Assembly: GCA_016180665.1 (NCBI GenBank)
Contig: JACPAS010000100.1
Location: 1 to 10,496, forward strand
Direction: 5' to 3'
DNA: 10,496 nt
From: Microcaldota archaeon
GTDB taxonomy: Archaea > Micrarchaeota > Micrarchaeia > Anstonellales > Bilamarchaeaceae
Shown here piece after piece: positions 1-6,231 of the stretch (the first letter of the stretch is position 1; each line of letters opens with the position of its first letter). A program made the translations under genes and the position numbers. Under the pieces are notes generated by a model. It saw only the letters and a program-made list of their open reading frames with translations, ran no database searches and was not told the origin of the DNA.

Positions 1-1570
1 TTAGAACAGCAGTTTTTTCTTCCCTTTTTGAATAATCAGTACGAATTTGATTAGAAGTAGCTTCAGTTGATGCCGGATCTGAAACTTTTAGAACTTTAGT
101 TTGTGATTTATTTTGAGAATTATTAACTGGAATTGCTGCAATAATTTTTGGAGTGGCTGAAGCCGCACCTTGCGTAACAAATTTCTGAACAGTTAGTGGA
201 ATTAACTCAGACTCATCTGGAAACCCGTACATTTTTCCATAAAGTCTTCTTAAAGTTGGGTCTAGCAACATTCTCATTAACATTGATCGTTCTAATTTTG
301 GCATCCTTAGGCTAGGTGCTGGAGTTGTAGGGTTTACAATACTTCCGAAGCTCCCTCTATTGTCAGGGTTTCCAAAATAAAAACAACTTCTTGTTGATTG
401 GTTTGAAGGAGTTGCATAATCTGAATAGTCTAAAGATTGTTGAATATATTTTTGATTGTCAACTGGAACTCTAAAAGGATCATTTACATAGGTAGTAACA
501 TCAGGATTTCGCATACTTGTCGCTTCTACAATAGGAAGTCGAATGAGTTGCTCTTGAGCCACAGTACTATTTGAATATCCATCTAAATATCCACAATGTG
601 GATTAGATATAACTGTAATTGGCGGCGGGGAAGTATCATAAAAAACTTCAGCTAGTAGAGTATTTTGCAGCTCTCTGCCTTTCACTGCCTGATCAAAATC
701 CATATTGGATTGTTGTTGGTTTTGAGCGTAAGGGAGCAACCCAGTAGGGAAACCATCAAAAATAATGCTCTGCTCCTGTAAAGTCCCGTATTGCTGAGGT
801 CTAAAAAACATATCCTGAGGATTTTCAACTAGGTCTAAGACTTTCTCGTGAATCCTTGTATCTACCACTGAAACTTTTTCAATATCCCCTGACTGGGGCC
901 CATACAAGAGAGTATTAGAATCATCCGCCACCAATGGCTTTTCTCTTGAGCCTCCACCTCCGTGTGCCTGATTTATTTCATCAGCTAATACATTGCCAGT
1001 TAATTCGTCCACTGTTTTTGGATCTTTTGCGCTACTCTCTCCCCATAATCTAATTGTACTTAGATTTGGACTAGTCATCTGTTCTGTAGCGTTTGGAAAA
1101 TAAATATGATCATCTTCGCCCCTTACCAATGGAATCAAAGCCTGCCCAGAATCATCAAATCCATAATGTATACCTACATTGCTACTAGTACGGGTGGCTA
1201 TATCTATAGATAGCGCTTTGAAATAATCTGCATTGCTGCCACATGAAGAAAAATCTGCATTTTGTAGTTTATTTGGATCTCCTTTTACTAGCAACCTTAG
1301 TTCTCCATTAGCATTATACCCAATTGCAGCAACAAGCTCATCAGATTTAAGGCCTTCATGATATGAATAAATTAGATGACCTCCGTTCTCTTCTGCTGCC
1401 CTCTTTAGAACAACATCAACATTCTCTCTATCAGTAGCGCAAGTGCTCCATCTAACATCTAAAAATCTTACCTGGCGTTCAGTCAGTTTTTGTTTGGTAC
1501 TGAAGTCCTGACCTCTTTCAGTATGAGGAGTAGAAAGTCTGTGATTAAAATGACTCTTAGAATTAGGCAT
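1..1570 (-). CDS. Unrecognised protein of at least 523 codons, C-terminus beyond left edge
   Basis: The minus strand is open from an ATG at 1570-1568 to the left edge, and I checked the frame line by line without meeting a stop. The protein starts MPNSKSHFNHRLSTPHTE. It is polar and rich in Ser, Asn, Gln, Pro and Asp, with no signal peptide, no hydrophobic membrane span and no enzyme motif I recognise. A Gly-rich stretch (HGGGGSRE) lies in the middle, and residues about 437-455 contain LRRLYGKMYGF. A comparable YGKxYG string occurs at the end of the 267-aa protein at 5402-6205, which may hint at a shared element but is short. The gene starts 33 nt after the stop of the AAA+ activator gene. 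A TATA-like TTTAAATT lies about 27 bp before the ATG, so a leaderless transcript starting at the ATG is plausible. No function is assigned. Confidence 0.8.
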   Translation of the reverse strand, partial: MPNSKSHFNHRLSTPHTERGQDFSTKQKLTERQVRFLDVRWSTCATDRENVDVVLKRAAEENGGHLIYSYHEGLKSDELVAAIGYNANGELRLLVKGDPNKLQNADFSSCGSNADYFKALSIDIATRTSSNVGIHYGFDDSGQALIPLVRGEDDHIYFPNATEQMTSPNLSTIRLWGESSAKDPKTVDELTGNVLADEINQAHGGGGSREKPLVADDSNTLLYGPQSGDIEKVSVVDTRIHEKVLDLVENPQDMFFRPQQYGTLQEQSIIFDGFPTGLLPYAQNQQQSNMDFDQAVKGRELQNTLLAEVFYDTSPPPITVISNPHCGYLDGYSNSTVAQEQLIRLPIVEATSMRNPDVTTYVNDPFRVPVDNQKYIQQSLDYSDYATPSNQSTRSCFYFGNPDNRGSFGSIVNPTTPAPSLRMPKLERSMLMRMLLDPTLRRLYGKMYGFPDESELIPLTVQKFVTQGAASATPKIIAAIPVNNSQNKSQTKVLKVSDPASTEATSNQIRTDYSKREEKTAVL

Positions 1571-1592
1571 AAGTTCTAAATAGATTCATAAA

Positions 1593-1600
1593 AATTTAAA
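1593..1600 (-). promoter_or_regulatory. TATA-box-like element for the large unknown gene, leaderless spacing
   Basis: On the minus strand TTTAAATT sits with its centre about 27 bp upstream of the ATG at 1570. That is the spacing at which archaeal TBP/TFB would place the transcription start on the start codon. No Shine-Dalgarno-like sequence lies directly before the ATG, which fits a leaderless mRNA. The gap from the preceding stop codon is only 33 nt, so co-transcription with the AAA+ gene remains possible. Confidence 0.4.
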
Positions 1601-1603
1601 TAG

Positions 1604-2878
1604 CTAGGTGGAAGCAAGGTGGTCAGAAGCATTAACACCGTAAGAACCAAGCTTCTCCTTAAGAGAGGCTTCCGTCATCCCAAGTGCTTCGGCAGCATGC
1701 TTAAGTTCCGTGCTTGATCTTAGTGCGGCTAAAATCTTTTCTAGTCTTCTTTCAATAACGAATGCTTCAACATCTATTCTGTGAACTCGTAATGCGTATT
1801 TAATTTTGTTAGGCGGAATATCAGTAGCAGACGAAATACCAACGATTATTGAATCCTCTGAAAGTGCAACCAGTTTAAAAGGATCAAATCTGGAAAGAAG
1901 CCCTAAAAAGGTACCTCTATCGGAAAGTTGTTGGAGGAGGGGGTTTTTGGGAAAAGAATCAATTTTACCTAAAGGAACAAGCGGGTGTGAGCTAACAACA
2001 TTGCCCTTTTCAGCCAATAGGGGTACTTTCGACCTTTTTAGAGCTTCTTGAAGAGCATGCATGTTCAGGTCTGTTCCTTCATACTTTGCCAAAGTAGCAG
2101 CAAGCTCAACAATATGCCTGAGCTGCCTCACATGCCCCCTGTAATCAAGTGTAACTAATGCATCTGATGCATCTTTAGAAAGAACTATATTTGTATTATA
2201 AGTAGTATTAAAAACATCGAGAAAATGCATTGCAAGTAGAGGTATATCATCTCTCCTTTTTGAAAGAGGAGGAAGATCTATTGCAAAGCCAGCAATACGA
2301 TAGTACAAATCTTCCCTAAAACTCCCCCCCATTACTGAACTAAATAAATCAGTATTAACTGCGCATATAATTCTAATATCAACTGGTACCTGAGAATTTG
2401 AGCCAACTCTTTCTATATAACCAGATTCAAGAGCACGCAGGATTTTGGCTTGTAATGTTAATGGAAGATCAGCGATCTCATCCAAGAAAAGTGTGCCCTC
2501 ATGTGCTACTTCAAATTTGCCCTGTTGTCTTTTTGTTGCACCTGTAAATGCACCTTTCTCATGCCCAAAAAAAGTACTCTCTGCAAGATCATGTGGAATT
2601 GCTGCGCAGTTTATTGCGATGAAAGGACTATGACAACGTTCACTGAGAAGATGGATAATACTTGCAGCACGTTCTTTTCCAGTCCCAGAAGGCCCGCTTA
2701 GAAGAACCGGAAGTAAAACTGTAGATGCAACTACCAGGTCCCTTTTTACCACCTTTATGGCCTCGCTTTCTCCGACCATGTGAACAAGAACTTCCTGGGC
2801 TGGAAATATTTTTTTTTCCTGCAACATTCTTGCAAGTCCATTAATCGATACACACTGTGGGCGTTTTAAATCGTGCAT
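1604..2878 (-). CDS. Sigma-54-activator-type AAA+ protein with Fis-like HTH
   Basis: This 424-aa protein has the central AAA+ domain of bacterial enhancer-binding proteins (NtrC family), which use ATP hydrolysis to open sigma-54 RNA polymerase promoters. Visible motifs are Walker A GPSGTGKE (residues 62-69), the sigma-54-contacting loop GAFTGA (109-114) within GHEKGAFTGATKR, Walker B GTLFLDEI (128-135, D133/E134), the arginine-finger region FREDLYYRI (187-195) and a sensor II segment GHVRQL (248-253; the usual form is GNVREL, normally preceded by a PWPGN-like turn that is altered here). The N-terminal 30 residues hold no receiver, GAF or V4R domain, so no sensory input is obvious. Residues 285-375 are unassigned. 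Residues 376-413 resemble a Fis-type helix-turn-helix (AAEALGMTEASLKEKL). Archaea use TBP/TFB and are not known to me to carry sigma-54, so the target is unclear. The AT-rich composition matches the neighbours, and a TATA-like box lies 26 bp before the start, which argues that it is resident here. Confidence 0.93.
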   Translation of the reverse strand: MHDLKRPQCVSINGLARMLQEKKIFPAQEVLVHMVGESEAIKVVKRDLVVASTVLLPVLLSGPSGTGKERAASIIHLLSERCHSPFIAINCAAIPHDLAESTFFGHEKGAFTGATKRQQGKFEVAHEGTLFLDEIADLPLTLQAKILRALESGYIERVGSNSQVPVDIRIICAVNTDLFSSVMGGSFREDLYYRIAGFAIDLPPLSKRRDDIPLLAMHFLDVFNTTYNTNIVLSKDASDALVTLDYRGHVRQLRHIVELAATLAKYEGTDLNMHALQEALKRSKVPLLAEKGNVVSSHPLVPLGKIDSFPKNPLLQQLSDRGTFLGLLSRFDPFKLVALSEDSIIVGISSATDIPPNKIKYALRVHRIDVEAFVIERRLEKILAALRSSTELKHAAEALGMTEASLKEKLGSYGVNASDHLAST

Positions 2879-2900
2879 ACAGATATCTATATTGGAAATG

Positions 2901-2908
2901 TTTTAAAA
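2901..2908 (-). promoter_or_regulatory. TATA-box-like element for the AAA+ activator gene
   Basis: The palindromic TTTTAAAA is centred about 26.5 bp upstream of the ATG at 2878. This is the position of an archaeal TATA box for a transcript starting at or beside the start codon. I see no Shine-Dalgarno match next to the ATG and no bacterial -24/-12 (GG/GC) promoter here. The element lies inside the 65-nt gap after the thrS stop codon. Confidence 0.45.
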
Positions 2909-2943
2909 GGTTAACTTTTGTGTCCAAAAACTAATTATTGATA

Positions 2944-4812
2944 CTACATTATTACCCTCTTGCTAACCATATCTGAAAGTGAAAGCTTGTCAAACGGATG
3001 ATTTTCATTTATTTTTTCAATCATCTGAACAAGTTCTTCTAACTTAATTTCTTTCTTTTCATTGTTTTCCCGAATATTAACCATTAATTTCCCGCTTTCC
3101 ATTTCTTTTTCTCCTACAACTGCAATGAACGGAATCCATTCTTTTTCTGCATCTCTTATTTTTTTGCCCAAGGTTTCTTCACGATCATCAAAATCAGCCC
3201 GCAACTGCCTTCCTTTAAGTTTTTCAAATAAACTTAATGCAAACTCACGGGTTTTTTCGCTGACTGGTATTAGTCTTAATTGAGTTGGGGCAAGCCAAGT
3301 TGGAAAGACTGGTTTTTTTCCCTGCTTAATTCTCATTGCTTCTCTTTCAAGCAGTGCGTAGACTACACGTTCAATTGCACCTGGAACCGAGGTATGAAGA
3401 ATTGGACCATTGCATTTCTTACCTTCTTCATTTACATAAACAACTTCAAACCGTTCGGAGTTCTCCACATCTATTTGAACTGTTGATAACCCACTTCCCT
3501 TAGAAGCAGAATCTACAAAATTCATTTCAAACTTAGTAATGAAATATGCATAACGTTTATCAAACAACTCAAGAAGCATAGGTTTTCCGGTTCTTTTTAC
3601 CATGGAAAGATACCAGTTCTTATGCTCTTCAAAAAAGTCATTTTGTGCTCTAAAAGCAGTTTCGAATTCTAGTTCTAATTCATCATTCCAATTTCTGCAT
3701 AGGTCAAATTGCTTATTGAATTCTTCTCTAGCTTGTTCTAAGTCTCTGCATAATGTATGCATATCTGGCATGCTGAATGCACGTAAACGTTTTAATCCGG
3801 CTAATTCTCCGCTTTGTTCCCTCCTGAATGAATAATGGGTCAGTTCATAGATTTTGAATGGAAGTGCTTTGTATGGAATCACCATATCATGTGCAGCGAT
3901 GAACTGACCAAAACACGCAGCGAATCTGAGGAAAAACTTCTTATTGTCACTGTGAAGCGTGTATTGTCTAGCAGGAAAACGGTTCAAATAACTCTTAAGC
4001 GCAGGGTGTTCATAGTCATACATAATTGGAGTTTCAACCTGGTGCGCTCCATAATCAACTAGAATCTGCGTGACGTAACGTTCAAGTAATTTCTTCATTA
4101 ATAGACCTTTCGGAAGCCATCTGAAAGTTCCGGAATCACTTGCTGGCTCATAATTAACTAAAGCGTGCTCTTTCATTAATTTAATGTGCGGAGGTTCTTC
4201 TGAATACGTTCGCACTTTTTTAATTTCATAGTCTGCAAACTTTTTCAGGTTTGGATATTTTGAATAGTTAAATTTATCAGGTTCATGCAATTTACCATCT
4301 ACATCCAAAATATAAAATTTAGATTTGGTTACTGCTTCCTGCTTTAATGATTCTGAAACTTCCTCTTCTTTTTCAACTATTTTAGCATCGTCTCCGCTTG
4401 CTCTAAATTCTCTTGAGAGTTCACTCAATGGATGGCCCTTAGTTTTAATTGTAAATGCTTTGTACCAGCCAAATGGTGAGTGAACCGCGTCATAACCTTT
4501 TGCCTTAAGCAATTCTTCTGCTTTTTTAATTACTTGCAGCCCTACTCGCGGAGCTGAAGGCTTTGAAGTTAGATGAACCCATGGATGAAGTAAAACTTTT
4601 TTTGTTTTTACCTGCACACAAACTTTTTCAATCTCTGTTACTAGCTTTGCTGAACTTGCAGCTACGTCTTCATCCCCTTGTTCTACAGCAGTGAAAACGA
4701 CTAATAATTCTTCGTATCTTTTAGGACCTGGTTCGCACTGTTCTGCATCTTGAATTGCTTTTTTCTTTACTTCTACTTCCATGTAGTCTGAATGTACTGT
4801 TAAAATTCTCAT
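2944..4812 (-). CDS. thrS: Threonyl-tRNA synthetase, archaeal type with N-terminal editing domain
   Basis: This 622-aa protein attaches threonine to tRNA-Thr in the cytoplasm. Residues 1-140 form the archaeal N-terminal domain related to D-aminoacyl-tRNA deacylase, which removes mischarged serine; VLLHPWVHLTSKPSAP (73-88) and GHPLSELSREF (126-136) are typical of it. The class II catalytic core follows. Expected zinc ligands are C300 (AACFGQF), H352 (MPDMHTLC) and H473 (ILHTSVPGAIERV). Motif 2 is FRREQSGE (329-336), and motif 3 contains GAIERVVYALLER (478-490). The C-terminal anticodon-binding domain starts near 503 (PTWLAPTQLRLIPV) and includes RADFDDREETLGKKIRDAE. Length is as expected for a complete archaeal enzyme. 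The start is supported by GAGGT (4819-4823) six nt before the ATG; the stop is TAG. A TATA-like TATTTTTAGA on the minus strand at 4851-4860 could drive it. Confidence 0.97.
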   Translation of the reverse strand: MRILTVHSDYMEVEVKKKAIQDAEQCEPGPKRYEELLVVFTAVEQGDEDVAASSAKLVTEIEKVCVQVKTKKVLLHPWVHLTSKPSAPRVGLQVIKKAEELLKAKGYDAVHSPFGWYKAFTIKTKGHPLSELSREFRASGDDAKIVEKEEEVSESLKQEAVTKSKFYILDVDGKLHEPDKFNYSKYPNLKKFADYEIKKVRTYSEEPPHIKLMKEHALVNYEPASDSGTFRWLPKGLLMKKLLERYVTQILVDYGAHQVETPIMYDYEHPALKSYLNRFPARQYTLHSDNKKFFLRFAACFGQFIAAHDMVIPYKALPFKIYELTHYSFRREQSGELAGLKRLRAFSMPDMHTLCRDLEQAREEFNKQFDLCRNWNDELELEFETAFRAQNDFFEEHKNWYLSMVKRTGKPMLLELFDKRYAYFITKFEMNFVDSASKGSGLSTVQIDVENSERFEVVYVNEEGKKCNGPILHTSVPGAIERVVYALLEREAMRIKQGKKPVFPTWLAPTQLRLIPVSEKTREFALSLFEKLKGRQLRADFDDREETLGKKIRDAEKEWIPFIAVVGEKEMESGKLMVNIRENNEKKEIKLEELVQMIEKINENHPFDKLSLSDMVSKRVIM

Positions 4813-5026
4813 GCTAAAACCTCAAAAACCTAGTATTATTTCCAGATAAATCTAAAAATACATTTAGTATCTGAAACTTCTCCATATTGCCATCCTAGAT
4901 ACCTTAAACATCTCTGCAAGTTCCCGAATATTGTAATAACCATTTACATAAAGTTGTTTAACTAGATCTATTTCTTCCTCATTCAAGGCTTTTTTCCTTC
5001 CTCTCTTTTGTTTCTAAACACCCTTT

Positions 5027-5050
5027 CATATTTGATCACCATCAAATGTG
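5027..5050. repeat. Imperfect palindrome over the interrupted region of the HTH gene
   Basis: CATATTTGAT and ATCAAATGTG form 10-bp inverted arms with one T/G mismatch around a 4-nt spacer CACC. The inner seven base pairs (ATTTGAT/ATCAAAT) are perfect. The palindrome covers the first in-frame stop of the HTH gene. It also contains a minus-strand GGTGATC placed 4 nt before an ATG at 5029 that overlaps this stop as ATGA. Confidence 0.55.
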
Positions 5051-5071
5051 AATTTTTGAAAAATCACATTT
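5044..5071. repeat. 28-bp imperfect palindrome near the start of the HTH gene
   Basis: AAATGTGA (5044-5051) pairs with TCACATTT (5064-5071). After one A/A mismatch the inner TTTT/AAAA also pairs, giving 13-bp arms around a 2-nt centre. It lies within the first 20 codons of the HTH gene and shares its left edge with the palindrome at 5027-5050. It could be an operator for autoregulation or an RNA hairpin next to the start codon. Confidence 0.55.
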
Positions 5072-5090
5072 TTCAATTCTTTCATATTTT

Positions 5091-5097
5091 TCACCTC
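5091..5097 (-). promoter_or_regulatory. Strong Shine-Dalgarno GAGGTGA of the HTH gene
   Basis: GAGGTGA on the minus strand lies 5 nt before the ATG at 5085 and is complementary to the conserved 16S 3' tail. It is among the best Shine-Dalgarno matches in the window, which supports 5085 as the original start of the interrupted HTH gene. Confidence 0.65.
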
Positions 5098-5164
5098 TTT
5101 ACTACTAGATAACTTTAATAAGGCTAAACCCCTGAAAGGAATTTCAAAAAAACTTACGAACTTC

Positions 5165-5221
5165 TCAAGGATTTAGCTAACACTAAGAATTAGCATGTAG
5201 TAGTTGTTTCTAAATCCTTGA
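5165..5221. repeat. Perfect 12-bp inverted repeat with a 33-nt spacer
   Basis: TCAAGGATTTAG (5165-5176) and CTAAATCCTTGA (5210-5221) are exact reverse complements. A smaller pair, GCTAA (5176-5180) and TTAGC (5190-5194), is nested inside. This is the strongest structure in the non-coding stretch 5101-5401, between the HTH gene and the 267-aa gene. It may be the stem of a small RNA, a regulator site or the ends of a tiny mobile remnant. No oligo-T tract follows it on the plus strand, so a terminator is not favoured. Confidence 0.6.
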
Positions 5222-5268
5222 TAAATACCATAATGTTAATAACTGGATATAGACTCTTTTTAAAGCTT

Positions 5269-5295
5269 TGTCACGCTTTGACTGTTTCTGTCACG
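5269..5295 (+). promoter_or_regulatory. Tandem TGTCACG sites 20 bp apart before a TATA-like box
   Basis: TGTCACG occurs at 5269-5275 and again at 5289-5295, exactly 20 bp apart, which is close to two helical turns and puts both on the same DNA face. A TATA-like ATTATATAAAA follows at 5298-5308. The arrangement resembles an activator or repressor site just upstream of an archaeal promoter for the 267-aa gene. The binding protein is unknown. Confidence 0.4.
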
Positions 5296-5297
5296 AA

Positions 5298-5349
5298 ATT
5301 ATATAAAAATTGTACAGACGCACACAAACTAACTAGGAATATTTATATA
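5298..5349 (+). promoter_or_regulatory. Two TATA-like boxes for the 267-aa gene
   Basis: ATTATATAAAA (5298-5308) and TTTATATA (5342-5349) both fit archaeal TATA boxes. The second would place a start near 5371 and leave a leader of about 31 nt; the first would give a leader of about 70 nt. The rest of 5101-5401 carries no open frame I would support. Confidence 0.45.
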
Positions 5350-5401
5350 GAGTGAACAGTGAAATAATGTAGGGATTTGTATTCTAACTGCTAGAAGAGA
5401 A

Positions 5402-6205
5402 ATGCGTTCAGGGTCTTCTGCCGCTAATTTTTGGTTAAACAGACCTTCGCCTAGATTTCCGCAGCACGGATTTGCAGCTAATTCAGATGGCGAAATAAGG
5501 ATTAGATTTGCCGTTTCTAATGATGGAAGCCATGCAGACGTTTTAGATCCGCATTTACCTCTGATGGACGAAACTGATTCTGGCTTGCACTGGCGAACTA
5601 CTAAAGAAGCATTGACTGGTTTTTCAGATAGAGTAAGGGGATTCTTCTCAACTACTGACTCATCTTCTTTTAGAGTAGTGCATCATGCAGCATATTCTGA
5701 ATCAATCGAACCTGTTGATAAAAAAGCAGGGGCTCTGCTAAAAACTAATCTAACAAAGTTAAGAAGGAGTACTCGGGTTACTGATTTGGTTGAAGCACTA
5801 ATGGTAGTTTACCTTTCAGTAAAAGGTTATGGGTTTATTCACTCCGAAGATGGAAAAATAGGCAAGATTACTGATTTTGTGAAAGAAGGACTTAAGCTTA
5901 TAGATTCCCGTTCTACATTAGATATGCTGCAAAGAGTAGACGCGCTAAAAGTACCTGGCCGCATGCAGTTGTACGTATTAGTTGGAATTAACTCGCCTCA
6001 TTCTGAGGTAAGAAACCAGATTATTGAAAATACAAAAAATGAATCAGAACTCACTAGAGTAATGACTCTTGCTGAAATTGCTGCTGATCTTGCAAAGTTA
6101 ATCGCACTTGGATCAGCAAATAGCAATGAACTAAGACAAACCTATGGAAAGATATATGGTATTCTAGAAGCAGAGAATAGAACTAACTGTATTCAAATGT
6201 TTTGA
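5402..6205 (+). CDS. Unrecognised 267-aa soluble protein
   Basis: I do not recognise this protein. It begins MRSGSSAANFWLNRPSPRF with an Arg/Ser/Pro-rich polar segment and continues with an apparently beta-rich part (GEIRIRFAVSND). From about residue 115 it turns largely helical, with LVEALMVVYLSVKGYGF, a KITDFVKEGLKLI helix and a Leu/Ala-rich helix LAEIAADLAKLIALGS. The end holds TYGKIYGILEAEN, similar to the YGKMYG string in the large unknown protein at 1-1570. There is no signal peptide, clear membrane span, metal site or nucleotide-binding motif. The sequence before the ATG (AGAAGAGAA) is only a weak ribosome binding site. The gene is flanked by a structured 300-bp upstream region and an oligo-T tract directly after its TGA stop, so it is probably a single-gene unit. 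Confidence 0.8.
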   Translation: MRSGSSAANFWLNRPSPRFPQHGFAANSDGEIRIRFAVSNDGSHADVLDPHLPLMDETDSGLHWRTTKEALTGFSDRVRGFFSTTDSSSFRVVHHAAYSESIEPVDKKAGALLKTNLTKLRRSTRVTDLVEALMVVYLSVKGYGFIHSEDGKIGKITDFVKEGLKLIDSRSTLDMLQRVDALKVPGRMQLYVLVGINSPHSEVRNQIIENTKNESELTRVMTLAEIAADLAKLIALGSANSNELRQTYGKIYGILEAENRTNCIQMF

Positions 6206-6226
6206 TTTCTTTTTTTTCTTGTTCTG
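6206..6226 (+). terminator. Oligo-T terminator-like tract after the 267-aa gene
   Basis: TTTCTTTTTTTTCTTGTTCT begins immediately after the TGA stop, without a preceding GC hairpin. Archaeal intrinsic termination typically uses such T-rich tracts. It also separates this gene from the convergent unit ending at 6232. Confidence 0.55.
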
Positions 6227-6231
6227 TTGGC

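Larger units (their letters stand above)
4864..5085 (-). pseudogene. Small resolvase/Hin-type helix-turn-helix gene with two in-frame stops
   Basis: One reading frame runs for 73 codons from an ATG at 5085 to TAA at 4866-4864 and is interrupted by TGA (codon 20, 5028-5026) and TAG (codon 24, 5016-5014). The first 19 codons read MKELKNVIFQKFTFDGDQI. After the second stop the frame gives a basic linker KRGRKKALNEEEIDLVKQLY and then a helix-turn-helix with IRELAEMFKVSRMAIWRSF. This pattern is typical of the C-terminal DNA-binding domain of serine recombinases (Hin/resolvase) and of small stand-alone HTH proteins derived from it. Conservation of the frame across both stops, together with a strong ribosome binding site, shows that this was one gene. 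TAG ends thrS and the AAA+ gene, and TGA ends the 267-aa and proteasome genes, so both appear to be real stops here. Recent inactivation is the plain reading. Sequencing error or recoding are alternatives. Confidence 0.75.

Noticed and set aside
1806..4062. Plus-strand open frames of 60-80 codons opposite the AAA+ and thrS genes
   Set aside because: They are antisense shadows of strongly conserved minus-strand proteins and have no recognisable protein features.
5014..5028. Readthrough of TGA and TAG as Sec or Pyl codons in the HTH gene
   Set aside because: TAG ends thrS and the AAA+ gene, and TGA ends psmB and the 267-aa gene, so both are ordinary stops here. I see no defined SECIS-type or Pyl context, and two adjacent recoding events are improbable.
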